Assembly: GCF_021462225.1 (NCBI RefSeq)
Contig: NC_061796.1
Coordinates: 46,649,891-46,713,890, forward strand
Direction of reading: 5' to 3'
Length of the DNA stretch: 64,000 nucleotides
Source of the DNA: Girardinichthys multiradiatus
Taxonomy: Eukaryota > Chordata > Actinopteri > Cyprinodontiformes > Goodeidae
Positions 44,011 to 55,128 of this stretch are shown one piece after another. The stretch's first letter is position 1. The number at the start of each line of letters is the position of its first letter. The translations under genes and the position numbers were made by a program. Under the pieces are notes generated by a model. It was not told where the DNA came from. It did no database searches and saw only the letters and a list, made by a program, of their open reading frames with translations.

Positions 44011-44800
44011 TCACGCTGTTTTAACAGCCAGTGAGTTTTTAGAAGAGACTTGAAAACATCCAAGAGTTGAAGCCTGTATGCTATGAAGGTGCTGGTTCCA
44101 CAGTTTAAGAACTACGACTAAAAAGGTCCAATCACCTCTGTGGACCAGCCTGGACTTCAGGGCAACTACAAGCAAATGATCATCAGATCTAGGAGATCTG
44201 GAGGACACATAAAGCTGCAGGAGGTCTGGCAGGTATACAGGCGCCGGCCCATTCAGGGCCTTATAGGTTATCATTCAAACAGTAAAATTAAACCAGCAGA
44301 GAAACGGCGAAGAGAAGCAAGCACTGGGAAGATTTGTTCCTGATTTTTTGTTCGTGTTCAGAGACGAGCCGCAATGTTCTGAACCAGCTGTAGTTGTGAG
44401 AGGCCGGCCTGGGTGACACCAACATACAGAGAGGTCCAGTAGTCCAGCTGGGAACGAAGGCGTGAATTACCCGTTCCATGAGCTCTTACAAACTGCTCCA
44501 GGCTACCTGGATCTGGAGAAGCAGCAGAGCGATTTCCTCTGGGACCAAAAAAAACTGCAGTTTTACTTTCATCGTTTAGAAAATTTGATCCAAGCTGTTC
44601 CCCTCAGTAAGGCAGGCAAACAGTGGCTATAGTGAAACAGGATGATTACAATAGATCGGGATGTCATTTGAATATGAATGAAATGAGATATTACATTTTC
44701 TAAAGATATGGGAGCAAGGAAATGGAAAATAAAATGGCTCCAAGATTTGATCCATGAGGAACTCCACGTGAGAGGGAGCTGAAGAGGCTGAGGGCTGTCG
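44011..44800 (-). mobile_element. L2-like LINE remnant, minus orientation
   Basis: 44011-44274 (minus) encodes MITYKALNGPAPVYLPDLLQ, then SSRSPRSDDHLLVV and VVLKLWNQHL, matching the C-terminal end of L2-type ORF2 (compare ALNGLAPEYL...RSLRS...PKLWNSLP). Further right, GAACCAGCTGTAGTTGTGAG and CAGTAGTCCAGCTGGGA are antisense of upstream RT sequence. Broken by stops. Confidence 0.6.
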
Positions 44801-44854
44801 ACATGTGTGATGCGTTCATTTTATATTTGTTCATAAACTGGATCCTTTTACTTA

Positions 44855-45145
44855 AGACATAAAATCATTTGTGGTCTGATGAAACTTTGTTGGCCACAAA
44901 ATAAGATCACAGACTGATCACCACACTCAGTGAAACATAGTGGTGGCAGCATCAAGCTGTGGGGTTGTTCTTCTGATGGAACAGGGGTTTTTCTAAAGGT
45001 GAATAAATTATGAACAGTTCCAAATACCAAGTTCAGCCAAACCTCCAGCAGATAGAAGGAGAAAGACCCAAAGAACGCAGAGATCCATTAAAAGAATGGA
45101 TTCACCAGAAGAAAATGAAAGATCTGGAACGGCCAGAATGAACAG
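44855..45145 (+). mobile_element. Tc1-like transposon remnant, catalytic region
   Basis: TCTGATGAAACTTTGTTGGC (LxSDET-like first Asp), ACATAGTGGTGGCAGCATCA (HGGGSIK-like) and GCTGTGGGGTTGTTCTTC are adjacent and in order on the + strand. Short and broken. Confidence 0.6.
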
Positions 45146-45428
45146 ATGTTAGGTTAGATTCCTCCAGAGGACTAAAGAATGAAGCTTAATCAACAGAGTT
45201 TTAACTCATGAAATCCGTTGTGCTTTTATGTTTTTATTTAATTTTCCCTCCAACCAATTCGTTTTTAGTTGTACAGGAAGAATGAATCATTAAAGGGTGG
45301 AAAAACGTCTAAAATGATCCGTCATGGTCTCTGGGTTTAATCACAAACCTCCCTCTGTCTTCAACTTCAAATCAAATCCATCAACCATCACATCCATAAA
45401 ATCCAGATGTTCAGAAGCAAAGATCAGA

Positions 45429-46358
45429 TTTATTGATTCCAAGCCTGATGATGCAACAGAGAGTTTACAGATGTTGGTGTGAGATTTAAATACATCAAAA
45501 CTCAACATTTAAATATTCATCTTAAATAATTACAAACATGTACAAGCCGTGTTACTACGGTTTTCTTTTTAGATATTTGTGTCAAAAGTAACATTTGAAT
45601 TCTTGTTCCATTTTTTTTGTCAAAGTTCTGGTTCGTTCTGAACATGTGGAACCAAATCCAGTAAAGTTTTAAAGTGTCAAGGCACACATCAAGTCACGAC
45701 AGGAGCTTTAGTTTTTTTAAGGCAAACAAAAATAGACGCAAACAATATTTAAATAACAAATATGAAGCCTTTACACACTTTAAATAAAAAGCATCACAGC
45801 CAAGCGGCTTCTTTGTCTAAAACATGTTAAACACGTGTAGCGCACGCCGTCCTCAGACTGGCTTCAGGAACACTCAAAAAACGCCTCCTCTGCAGCTGCA
45901 AACAGCTCCGTTCTGCGTGGAACGGGAAATAACCGCAGAATTAAGCGTGCTTCCAGTCTGCGCAGCCATAGAAACATTTTTGTCATGTTTTTCCTGATTT
46001 TATGAGGTTCTGCGGAAGCCGTGTGACCCGTTTATCTCACACCTGATCCAGCCTGATGTGACAGCAGGGGAAACAACGGTTTCCAGGCGTCTCTGTAGAT
46101 CAGGTCAGAGATTAGTCTGAGAAACTAAAACAAACACGGACTTTTTTAAGTTCTCTGTTCGTTCCTTCATGCTAAAGGAACAGTTCTACCTTCAGGGTTC
46201 TCGTGAAGACGGTAGTGTTCTAACCAGGCTGCAGTGTTAATTATGTCAGTGTAAGCTCAAACTACATGTACAGATTTATATTTTACATTTCTAGAAATCA
46301 CGTTTTGCGTTTTCAGCTTGTTCTTGCTGTGTAACCACTTTACTTTCGATCTTCGACC
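45429..46358 (-). other. sh3bp5l: probable sh3bp5l 3' UTR
   Basis: Follows the stop codon at 46359 with no repeats recognised. An AATAAA on the minus strand at 45434-45429 is a plausible poly(A) signal, giving about 930 bases of 3' UTR. The end is inferred. Confidence 0.4.
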
Positions 46359-46904
46359 TCACAAGCTGAAGCTTCTGTGGTGCTGCTTGGAGAACTGCTG
46401 CTGCCGATCTTTGTAGCTCGTTTCCATCAACTTGTCCCTTTTATTTTTCCCACCTACTTTCTCTTTCTCCCCTTCATCTCCAGTTACGCTCCCGACATCG
46501 CTGAGGTCGCCGAGATGCTCCACTGAGTCGTATTTCTCCAGGTCGGAAGCGATGGTCTGCAGGCTGAAGACGGAGAGGGAATCCGAGCCGGCTCGCTCCC
46601 TCTCCTTTCCGTTTTCCATCTCCTTGTACTGGTCCACTAGATCCAAGGCTGTATCCAGTCGATCCTTCCCGACCGCACCAACGCCGCAGGCTCCGTCTTC
46701 CTCCTGAACTCTGGCATCGGACTCTGCTCCGACAGGGGGGCTCCGCCCGCTGCAGCCGGTGGGAATTCCCTCCTCGGCCGGGTCTCTCTCCCTCTGAGCG
46801 TGGATCTGTTCGCTGATCTGCTCCAGGTTCCTCAGAGCGATGGAGTAGCACGTCTTTACTTTGGAGACGTTCTGTTCCAGCTGCAGAACCTTGGTTTTGT
46901 GCTC
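46359..46904 (-). CDS. sh3bp5l: sh3bp5l exon 6 (last)
   Basis: Encodes EHKTKVLQLEQNVSKVKTCY, ALRNLEQISEQIHAQRE, the acidic/serine tail (DSLSVFSLQTIASDLEKYDS) and HHRSFSL stop. Acceptor GACCTCAG. Confidence 0.93.
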   Translation of the reverse strand, partial: EHKTKVLQLEQNVSKVKTCYSIALRNLEQISEQIHAQRERDPAEEGIPTGCSGRSPPVGAESDARVQEEDGACGVGAVGKDRLDTALDLVDQYKEMENGKERERAGSDSLSVFSLQTIASDLEKYDSVEHLGDLSDVGSVTGDEGEKEKVGGKNKRDKLMETSYKDRQQQFSKQHHRSFSL

Positions 46905-49900
46905 CTGAGGTCACAGGCAGCAAAATAACAAGCATCTAGTTCAATGATGACTTCTAAAAAAGGTCAACTTTACAGTATATTTAGTAGATTAAAAAAACTC
47001 ACCTCACTCCTCAAACAGAAACTAACACACGCCAACAGGTTCTGGGTTCACTTTACCTCCAGAATGTGGTTGAGCTGTGACTTGAGCTCAAAGTATGGTT
47101 TGGACTTCAAGATGACCCTCTTCAGGGACTTCTGCAGAGTCTGGACCCGGGCCTCGGCCTCCTGACAGGCATGTGTAACACGCATGTGTTCCCTCTCGCT
47201 GCGGATTCGTTCCTCCTCTGCTTCATTTACCTGCCGGACAAACGTGGAACATCTCTACACCAGGTTCTGATATTAAGAGGTGGAGTTAAGAACCCTTTTC
47301 TTTTTCCAGGGTGGAATGATTATTCAACATACAAACTAGAATTAAAACAAGTTTAAATTTTATGTGGATTTCCTTCAATTCATTGTCCGAAACTATTGGT
47401 ACCCATCAGCAATCTTCTGGCAGATATTTGAGCACTCTTCCTGGAACAATTGGTAGAGTATGTTTAAAACTGTTGGTTTCCTGACAAAGATCAGAAAACC
47501 GGTGGGGTCTGGGATTTAGGAAGGCTTCAGATTTGAGATGAAGATTAAAGACTTGGCAGTAGACCTCCTTGTTGATTATTCTATCAACTTTGTTAGATGC
47601 AGCAACACCTCTAGCAGTGAAAGGACCCCCTGGGATCAATGTTCGTCTCATCTGACCATCAAACTTCTCTCCAGAAGACATTTTGGCTTCAGTCCAGCTT
47701 GAAGGTGTCATCTTCAGAGCAGGAACTGGTTCTTGGTCAGCCCCCTCTGAGGCCATGATGATGGTAAACTGGCTTCACTGAGGACAGTCACACTGGTGTC
47801 CCAGCAGTCTACAGTTTGTTGTAGGTTTGAGCCTTGGTGCTTCCTGGGTTTTTCCTGAAATTTCTAACCTATATCCTTTCTTCTGATGAGGGCAGTTTGG
47901 GTCTTCTAGCAGACCTTGGAGAAGTGGGAACATAGCTGAATAGCTTCTGCAAAAGTTGCTTGGAATCTGCAGGTGTGGAGAAATGGCTCCAAAAGACTTC
48001 CCTAACATTTGTAAATCCACAGTTTTATCACTAGATCCTCACTGAGTTCTTCTATGCTATTGTTCTGAGTTTGGGTCAGTCCAATGAGCGTTGCCAGGCA
48101 AATCTTGACCTTGTAAGATTACAAGAAATTCAAGAACCTGCAGAACCACTTATTGAATTCATGTTCATATTTGAGCACACGACCTTGTGAGCTCAGCTGT
48201 TTACCTTGGAGGTGGCGTGGTTGAGCATCTCCTGCCAGGTGGGATCCAGTGTGTTCTTTCCATCAGCCATCAGGCCTTGTTCTGCCACGTACACCATCTC
48301 CCTGGCAGCAGTATGCATAGAAACGGCCCGCTCATAGCTCAGAGCTGCCTTCTGGGTCTCCTGCTGAGCCTGCAGGAAGCAAACACACCAAGTACTAGAG
48401 CTGCTCTGTCTATCCATCTATGCAATATTCATATTGTGAAGATCTGCTAGTTATTGAAGGACCATGCCTTCAGGCTTGGTTTGCTTATAACATAATTGTT
48501 GCCGCTTGTTGTTTAATGCAGAGTAAACATGTTTCAGAAGGTTAAAAAGTGGTGAGGTGGGAAAGTCATTAACGATATTAGAAATATAAGATGGAAATAA
48601 TAATAGTAAATACTGCAAGGGTGATATCTGCCCACGTTCTTCTTTCCTCTCCGTCTCATCTGGGCTTCTATCTCTCTGTGACCTTTAGCATTTTGGCCGA
48701 TGTCACTTGGTTCCTGCGTGAGCATCTGATGCTATATCCAACTGGATAAATATTACATTTGCAGGAAAAATGCAAGTTCACAACACCTGGAATATATTAG
48801 TCAACTGTTACTGCCCCCCAAACAGTCCTGGGGGCTATTAATATTGCACACATTGATATTGTGATGACCATATATTTGCAATATATTGTTCAGCAACATC
48901 ATCTCATACTGCATGTGACCCCAGTGAGGATGCAACTCTGCTGAAGGATTTTCTTGAGCTCAAACATTAATTAGACCCAAATATCTCTTCTTAGCTCAAA
49001 CTGACTTTTTCATTTTACAAACAGCAGTTGCTGTATGAAAAGTTTTACTCTCCTTTGTTCTGAGCAGAACTCTAAATACTGCAGTAAAATGACCCCAGCA
49101 CGCCGGGCAGGCTCTGACCTCAGTCTGTAAGACAGCAGAACTTTACAAACACATAAACCATTTAAGACGAGAACTATTGATCGGTACCTCCTTTGCAAGG
49201 CGCCGAGCTTCATAGTACGGTCTTGCTTTTTCAATACAGCTGCCGAGCTGAGAGCTCTGAGCGTTCAGCTTCCTGGCAGACTCGGTGAGGATCTTCCTGT
49301 ACGCAGACCTGGCATCCTTCATTGTTAATGCAGGAGAATAAAGAAAAAGATTAGATTTATTTGCCTTGGATGAGCTGATTGGGTTTCAGACAGAAGGAAC
49401 GGCCAGAAATGAACAATTGATTCAAAGTTTTAACCTTCCATCATCAATATATTCCGCTATTTTGGGAACTAAAAGAAGAAAAATCAAAAATCAAATAAAT
49501 GTTACTTATTATTTAAAGATGAAATTGTCCTATTGAGAACATAAACACATTTTAGTGTTGGAGATGAAAGTTGTTTTAAGGGTTTTTACACATCTTTGCC
49601 AGAGCGGTGTGATGAGGTGAAGGGTCACAGCACACTGCTTGCTGAACTTCCCAGAAAAAAAGGCTAAACATGCTTTAAAATTCAGCTGCAAAAATGTTGA
49701 CAACAACCAGAACGTGTTCTGACTTTACAATACTGGCTACAGTCAGGGTATAAGGTTGTTTGCTGTTTCATAGTCTTAGACACACATTCATCAGATTTAC
49801 TTTTACAGAAAAGCTCTGGAGATCTCTCAGCTCTTCTTAAAGAAGTCTCTAATTCTAAATTCAAACTAAAATTTTACGTGACGCATCGTTTTTTTTTTTA

Positions 49901-51046
49901 GGTCCTCAGAGCTGGAATGATCCAGTCCTCGGGAAGAACGGAGGGCAACAGGGAGAAAGATTGCTTTAAAGAGCAAACTAAACCCATCTTTCTAGTTCAA
50001 GCTTTCAGCTGGATTTTATTAACATCACCGATTCACTTTTTTCTCATCTTAAATGTACTGCAACTGTGGTTTAACTGTAGTTTAGAATGATTTACTGTAC
50101 CTACTCTAATTTAATATGTAACTAACTTTGCAGCTGATGTGTCAGGGTTAAGGCTGTGCTTTTATGATTTCAAGCCTTTTACAATTCTTATCAGCCTCTG
50201 GTGTTAAATAAATGACTGAATGCTATCTTGATTTTGATCATTTAAGCAATAAATTTTATTTAAAAGAAGAAAAACAAGATTGAAAAAAAATTAATCACAA
50301 TATAATGTAAATCAACCCATAGGTGAGATTATATGAAATAAAAACAGTAATTAAAGTAAGGCATTTTTAAATGTTTCTCTGCGTTAACCCTATAAATAAT
50401 AAAAGACTGACGTGTGAGCTGATTGTACTGAAGGTTGACGCATCTGTACTTACATCCAGTTCCAGTTCTACTCTGTTGATTTCTGCGCTGGCTTCATTCA
50501 GGTGCTCCAACTCTTCCTGTGGCAAAAGCAAACAAAATGTCATCAACATTTGCCCCGGGGATTCCAGGGAATAAGGGCCGCAACATTTCAACAATGATGA
50601 CTAATCATCCGAAACTGAAAACTGGTGATGCAACAAAGATAATCGCTTCTGGCAGCGAGATTAACAGATTATTATGATTTACAATTAGGGGTAAAGCATT
50701 CTTAAATAATTAATCAGCTCCGTGGCCCCTCGTCTAAAGTAATCCTGTAATCAGATATCGGCGTCCTACTGCGAGTTAAACAGCCGCTAACAGAGACATC
50801 CGAGGCCGGTGGTCTCACCTGAATCCGGGGGTCCAGCTCCTCTTCATACGGACTGTGGAGGTGCTCTCCGACGTCTCTTTCATCGTGGGCGTCTCTGAGA
50901 GCATTCTCTGCTTTTGTCGCGTTCATTTTGGCAGCATTCGCGTCAGAATCCTCCTCCTCGTCACCGCCGGGAATAACCTCCCTCCAGTCCCCCACATCCG
51001 ACTCGCCGGAGCCCGCGGGGCTTTCTCGCAAGTCGCCTGGCTCCAT
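46359..51046 (-). CDS. sh3bp5l: sh3bp5l, SH3 domain-binding protein 5-like (six coding exons, 434 aa)
   Basis: Join of 50819-51046, 50454-50516, 49188-49316, 48205-48369, 47057-47230 and 46359-46904. All five introns are GT-AG and phase 0. The protein has an acidic N-terminus (MEPGDLRESP...GGDEEEDSD), then EEELDPRIQ|EELEHLNEAS, a long coiled coil (about residues 68-285: SARKLNAQSSQLGSCIEKAR, YYEARRLAKE, LDPTWQEMLNHA, SKPYFELK, LRNLEQISEQIHA), and a Ser/Glu-rich tail ending HHRSFSL. This end matches SH3BP5L (HQRSVSL) rather than SH3BP5. Human SH3BP5L is 393 aa, so this copy is longer, mostly at both ends. SH3BP5-family proteins act as guanine nucleotide exchange factors for Rab11 through the V-shaped coiled coil; the role here is inferred by homology. 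Start chosen as the first ATG of the CpG-rich first exon. Confidence 0.93.
47057..47230 (-). CDS. sh3bp5l: sh3bp5l exon 5
   Basis: 58 codons, VNEAEEERIRSEREHMRVTH to KSQLNHILE, between acceptor CCGGCAG and donor GTAAAG. Confidence 0.93.
47380..48010 (-). mobile_element. Tc1-like transposon remnant in sh3bp5l intron
   Basis: Minus-strand open stretch MASEGADQEPVPALKMTPSS, then GQMRRTLIPGG and FQEECSNICQKIADGYQ, a pattern seen in a common degenerate fish Tc1 family. The + strand TCTCATCTGACCATCAAAC is its antisense. No intact motifs. Confidence 0.5.
48205..48369 (-). CDS. sh3bp5l: sh3bp5l exon 4
   Basis: 55 codons, AQQETQKAALSYERAVSMHT to WQEMLNHATSK, between acceptor CCTGCAG and donor GTAAAC. 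Confidence 0.94.
49188..49316 (-). CDS. sh3bp5l: sh3bp5l exon 3
   Basis: 43 codons, DARSAYRKILTESARKLNAQ to YYEARRLAKE, with donor GTACCG. The acceptor chosen is AATGAAG|GATGCC, which gives exact length agreement with human SH3BP5L (LDEARTTYRR). It is a weak acceptor with a poor pyrimidine tract. Confidence 0.88.
50454..50516 (-). CDS. sh3bp5l: sh3bp5l exon 2
   Basis: 21 codons, EELEHLNEASAEINRVELEL then D, between acceptor TTGCCACAG and donor GTAAGTAC. Confidence 0.93.
50819..51046 (-). CDS. sh3bp5l: sh3bp5l exon 1
   Basis: 76 codons from the ATG at 51046-51044 to EEELDPRIQ, with donor GTGAGACC. Acidic and low-complexity, poorly conserved except for the final DPRIQ. Confidence 0.9.
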
Positions 51047-51185
51047 TCCAGGCCCCGACCAAACGGGGATCTACGAACTGGTTTTGCGCCCTGCGACCAA
51101 CACTGTCCAACCAGCAGCGACTGAAGGGTAAAGAGTGGGAAATCACAAACTGATCCCAGCCGCGGAGACACAGGAGTTTAAAGCA

Positions 51186-51196
51186 GCGGCCATTTT
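51186..51196 (-). promoter_or_regulatory. sh3bp5l: YY1-like site near the sh3bp5l transcription start
   Basis: AAAATGGCCGC on the minus strand, about 140 bases upstream of the start codon, matches the YY1 consensus often found just downstream of TATA-less start sites. The region 50,920-51,200 is CpG-rich. The start site itself is not determined. Confidence 0.45.
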
Positions 51197-51230
51197 CATT
51201 TTGCACAGAAACCCGAGCCGTTGCAGATTC

Positions 51231-51330
51231 CTTAGTTTAATTTAGCCTAGCTTAGTTTAGCCTAGCTTAGCTTAGTTTAGCCTAGCCTAGCGTAGTTTAG
51301 CCTAGCCTAGCCTAGCGTAGTTTAGCCTAC
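51231..51330. repeat. TTTAGCCTAG/CTTAG pentamer array
   Basis: About 100 bases of degenerate 5-base units (TAGCC, TAGTT, TAGCT) immediately upstream of the sh3bp5l promoter. Imperfect microsatellite. Confidence 0.85.
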
Positions 51331-51334
51331 TCTA

Positions 51335-52330
51335 TAGAAACCTGAGGAAATTAGCCTAGCATGTTAATATGCTAGCAGCTGCAGCTAACCGCGTAATAGC
51401 AGTTTTCCAGCGAACAGGTGAGAAACGACAGCTGCTGTCAGGTGTAAACCATACAGAGGTTTATCAATATAAACCATCTTCGAGCGCCCCTTTCCTCCAT
51501 CTCTTATCGACTCCTCCACTCCGGAGCTAGGCCAGCTAGCCGCTTCTTCCTCGCTTCATCATCACAGATGAAGTAAACAGTTCAGACCTCAAGGCGCTTG
51601 AGCCAAGACGGCCACCGTAGACACAATAACAGAAATCTGCAAGTTAATAAAATATCTCATGTCAAAAAAAGTTCAACCTCACAATTTCACATTGTTTAAA
51701 ATATTTAGTTATTTTAAACTATTTTGCTTCGTGTCCTAGATCACGTTTCTGTTGATTATATACATTTTCAACTAGATCACACGGCTTCATTGTTAAAACG
51801 CATTTTTAGTTTTTTTCAAAGATCTGATGTGACTTCTCCATTTTTTTAAGAACTACAACACATAAGAAAAATGTGCAGCAGGCTCTTAGAAAGCAGCAGA
51901 ATATGAAATAATTATCACATGCCTTAAATGACACATCCCTAACCTTCACCTGACTTTTACTAAACGCCAAAGTGCCTCAAAGTGTTCAATGTTAGGTGTC
52001 ACACTTAAAGGTCGAGAATGGTGGAGCTCTTAGTTCTGAAACATTCCTTCAATAGGAGGAAAAAAAAAATCAGATCAGATTTTCAACATTTGACCTTTGG
52101 CAGATTCCAATCTCTGGCCAATAATGCACCTCTCTATTAAATGACAACATTGTTTAGATAACCTCCAAGCTATTCAGTTTTTTTCTTAATATGTCTACAA
52201 CAGCTGTACTTGTCAACCTAGATTTTGAGAAGTCATGATCTGTTGGAGCCCTAACCAGTTACAAAAAACACTAATGCCTCAGGCCTCCCTGGAAGGATGA
52301 AAGAAAAGACGTGTCTGCATAAAGACTTCA
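51335..52330. other. intergenic, nothing recognised
   Basis: Between sh3bp5l and the MITE at 52335. No gene or repeat family identified. Confidence 0.4.
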
Positions 52331-52334
52331 AGTA

Positions 52335-53498
52335 CCGTATTTTCCGCACTATAAGGCGCACCGGATTATAAGGCGCACCTTCAATGAATGGTCTATTTTA
52401 GAACTTTTTTCATATATAGGGCGCACCGGATTATAAGGCGCATAGAATAGAAGCTACTGCAGTCAAACGTTTGACTGGGGTTGCGTTATGCATCCACTAG
52501 ATGGAGCTGTGCTAAAGAGAATGTCAACAAAACAGTCAGTCAAACTTTATTAATAAACTACAAACCAGTGTTCTGATAACTCCATTCACTCTCATGGTAA
52601 GATCTCCTCTACATAGAATTCTATTGAATAGAGCCAACCGCACGTTAGGAATGCATTGGAGTCTATGAAGTTGAAGTTGAAATCAAACGTTAGTTAAAAC
52701 GTGAAAGGGAACTTTTCCCTGATTCAGTAAACACGTAAAAGAAACAGTTTGATGCACTAAATCAAACGTTAGTACTGTTAACCTTTCCTGTTTCTGTCCC
52801 CTGACCGTAGTCTGATGACACAGGGGAGACGCTTTCTCCAAGGCCGAAGTTACTAGTTTCCTCGGGGTTAACTCCCTCACTCATACGTTGCTGAGTTGAA
52901 CATGAAGAAACAGCATCAAAACACTGAGTTGTTGACGAGATTCAGGGTTCTTTTTAATGACTTTGCAGCACGTAAAAACACAGGGCTTACAGACTCATAC
53001 ACCGCTGCTCCGGTCGCCGTCTCTACCCACCCCACACACACAATAATACCGACGTCACTCCTTCACTCTTGATTCTCAGCTACGGCAGCACACAGCGCCA
53101 CCTCTGTCCGGAGGAGTAATGTCAACATCTTCCATACACACACACGAAACATACACCCCACACACTGAGCTTCTAATCACATATAGTTCAGGCAATTCCT
53201 GCAACAGTACATTCAAACCTTATACACACACAAGTGGTGTTGGACTAGGAGTAAGCACAGTACAGGTGTTTACCGCTATTACTTCGGCGACGCCCCTGAC
53301 TACGGTAGCCGTAATGCTGCAAGCGGTGCGGCTACCAGTCGTACTGAAACATTTTGACAGAGCGCCGTGTACAACCAGTATGGATCAACCAATTAACCAA
53401 TTGATCCATATATAAGGCGCTCCGGATTACAAGGCGCACTGTCATTTTTTGAGAAAATTAATGGTTTTTAAGTGCGCCTTATAGTGCGGAAAATACGG
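52335..53498. mobile_element. large MITE with CCGTATTTTCCGC termini
   Basis: Both ends read CCGTATTTTCCGCACTATAA inward and are flanked by TA (52333-52334, 53499-53500); 1164 bp. The subterminal motif CCGGATTATAAGGCGCA is repeated at 52362 and 52428, and a variant lies near 53420. The core (52500-53400) has no transposase similarity, so the element is non-autonomous. Such ends are widespread in fish genomes; the superfamily is not certain. Confidence 0.85.
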
Positions 53499-53569
53499 TA
53501 CTAAGAGAAAAACACATGGAAATGCAGTTAAAGTCCCAAGTAGAAGAGACACGCCAAACACCATGCATG

Positions 53570-53640
53570 AAGACCAGGCAGGAGGGACTTGAACATTCTT
53601 GCTGCAAGGCTACAGTATTACGCACTGCACCACTGTTCAG
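53570..53640 (-). repeat. SINE head fragment
   Basis: GACTTGAACATTCTTGCTGC and CACTGCACCACTG resemble the reverse of the tRNA-derived SINE head seen at 12400-12498. Short and diverged. Confidence 0.4.
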
Positions 53641-53889
53641 CATTTAAAATGATTACAGGAAACTGGCTTCTTGGAAGAAAATCTGAGATTAAAAAGGGCC
53701 ACAATGACAGTTTTGCATAACTTGGTTTTTAGAATCCCTTGGAAATTATATACATTATAAGAAAAATATGGGCTTCATTCATTTAGGTGACAAAGCTGAC
53801 ATTAAGAACACATCATGGTTTAAAATATAGAACAATACATGGATCACAGCCTTGTGTGTAAAATTAAGCTGTATTATGACCAAAACTGA

Positions 53890-54429
53890 AAATTCTGCAA
53901 TAAGTTTGTTTTTATTTCCAAACCCCACAGTGACAAGGCAACCAACTTGCCAAGAATAGTCTAAACAAAATCATCTGACAAAATATAAGCAGGAAGAGCA
54001 GATTTTTCTTCATAACAGACCTGAGCAAAGACAGTCAGGTCACAGATTAGATGAACCACTAAACCATTCCACCCATTAGGTTCTCTGCTTAGGATTTACT
54101 TACAGACTAACAGAAGCCTCCATTTATTTAAACAATAAGGCAAACTTGGTTGATGCATTGAATGCATGGATGTGATGTGCACAATCAGCATCATAGAAAA
54201 ATAGACCTCTGATGATTTACGGCAGATTTGTGTTCGGTTTTCGCTGGTTCCGGCTGCATTCTACACTTCATGGAAAGTTACTTTGGAAAAATGGAAAAAC
54301 CCGAGTAGTGTTGGCTGTAACCTCCTAAGCCCATTCAGCACCATTAAGGGGAAACAGCATAAATCATTTGTATCTTTGGTTTGGAATCTGCCGCAGGACA
54401 CTGCTGCACACAGGTGATCCGGTGGATTC
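53890..54429 (-). other. mgat1: probable mgat1 3' UTR
   Basis: Follows the mgat1 stop. Possible AATAAA signals on the minus strand at 54128-54123 and 53916-53911. The end is inferred. Confidence 0.4.
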
Positions 54430-55128
54430 TCAGCTCCAGGTAGGATCGTACTGGGTCCATCCGGGAGGCGGAGCCAAGTAGATTCTTCGTCCTCTGGAGA
54501 AGAAGCTCACCACCCCTCGGTATCCTGTCCTCGGCACTCCGGACTTCAAGTCATCCATGATTCCTAGATTTTTGGCAAATATTTTGAAACTGTCCTTAGT
54601 GGAGTACTGAAGGCGGAAAGGCCCAGATCCTTTCAGTTGGCCCTGCTTCACCTCGTCATACGTTACCAGGGGAGCACTGTAAACCTCCTTCTCAAAGTTT
54701 TTCCTGTAAGTCCTCTCCCTCAGGTAACTCAGGTCCAGCTTGGTGAAAGGCACAAACTCAGAGTTCAGTTTAGTGTATTTAAGGTATTTGTCATAGAACT
54801 GGCCCAGGCTCACGCCCTGCTGGCCAAACGTCAGCGTCCGGGAGATCTCCGGCCGGATGCAGGCACGCTCACGCCGCTGCTCTGGCTGACGCATCCAGTC
54901 GTCCCAGAAGGAGGCGGGCCACTTGGGCTCCAGCTCCTCCCAGGCCTCCCTGAGAAGCATCCAGCCCAGACCCGGAAAGAAGTCTGTGCGGTAGAGGAGG
55001 TCCGGCTTACCAGGATCCACATATCCATCCCTGCCGTTGTCATTCCAAGCTGACACACACCACAGGGTGGGGTCGGACTTCAGCAGTGGCAGCAGGGCTC
55101 GGAAATATTCAAAGAAGTCTGGCGCCAC
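54430..55128 (-). CDS. mgat1: mgat1 coding exon 2 (C-terminal catalytic part)
   Basis: Begins with GTG (Val) directly after the acceptor CTCTAG and ends at TAG/TGA-type stop after YDPTWS. 232 codons plus stop. The valine codon is not a start; the frame joins in phase 0. Confidence 0.94.
   Translation of the reverse strand: MAPDFFEYFRALLPLLKSDPTLWCVSAWNDNGRDGYVDPGKPDLLYRTDFFPGLGWMLLREAWEELEPKWPASFWDDWMRQPEQRRERACIRPEISRTLTFGQQGVSLGQFYDKYLKYTKLNSEFVPFTKLDLSYLRERTYRKNFEKEVYSAPLVTYDEVKQGQLKGSGPFRLQYSTKDSFKIFAKNLGIMDDLKSGVPRTGYRGVVSFFSRGRRIYLAPPPGWTQYDPTWS

Noticed and set aside
46474..46935. 153-aa minus-strand open frame over sh3bp5l exon 6
   Set aside because: It is a shifted frame; the conserved SH3BP5L sequence is in the frame that ends at 46359 and joins exon 5 in phase.
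53119..53415. 98-aa frame inside the CCGTATTTTCC element as a transposase
   Set aside because: Low-complexity Thr/Ser-rich, no catalytic motif.
54637..55053. 138-aa plus-strand open frame
   Set aside because: Antisense shadow of mgat1 coding exon 2.
55128..55128. GTG as an alternative start for the C-terminal mgat1 frame
   Set aside because: It is the first codon after a clear CTCTAG acceptor and continues VEDDLE|VAPDFF as in other MGAT1 proteins.
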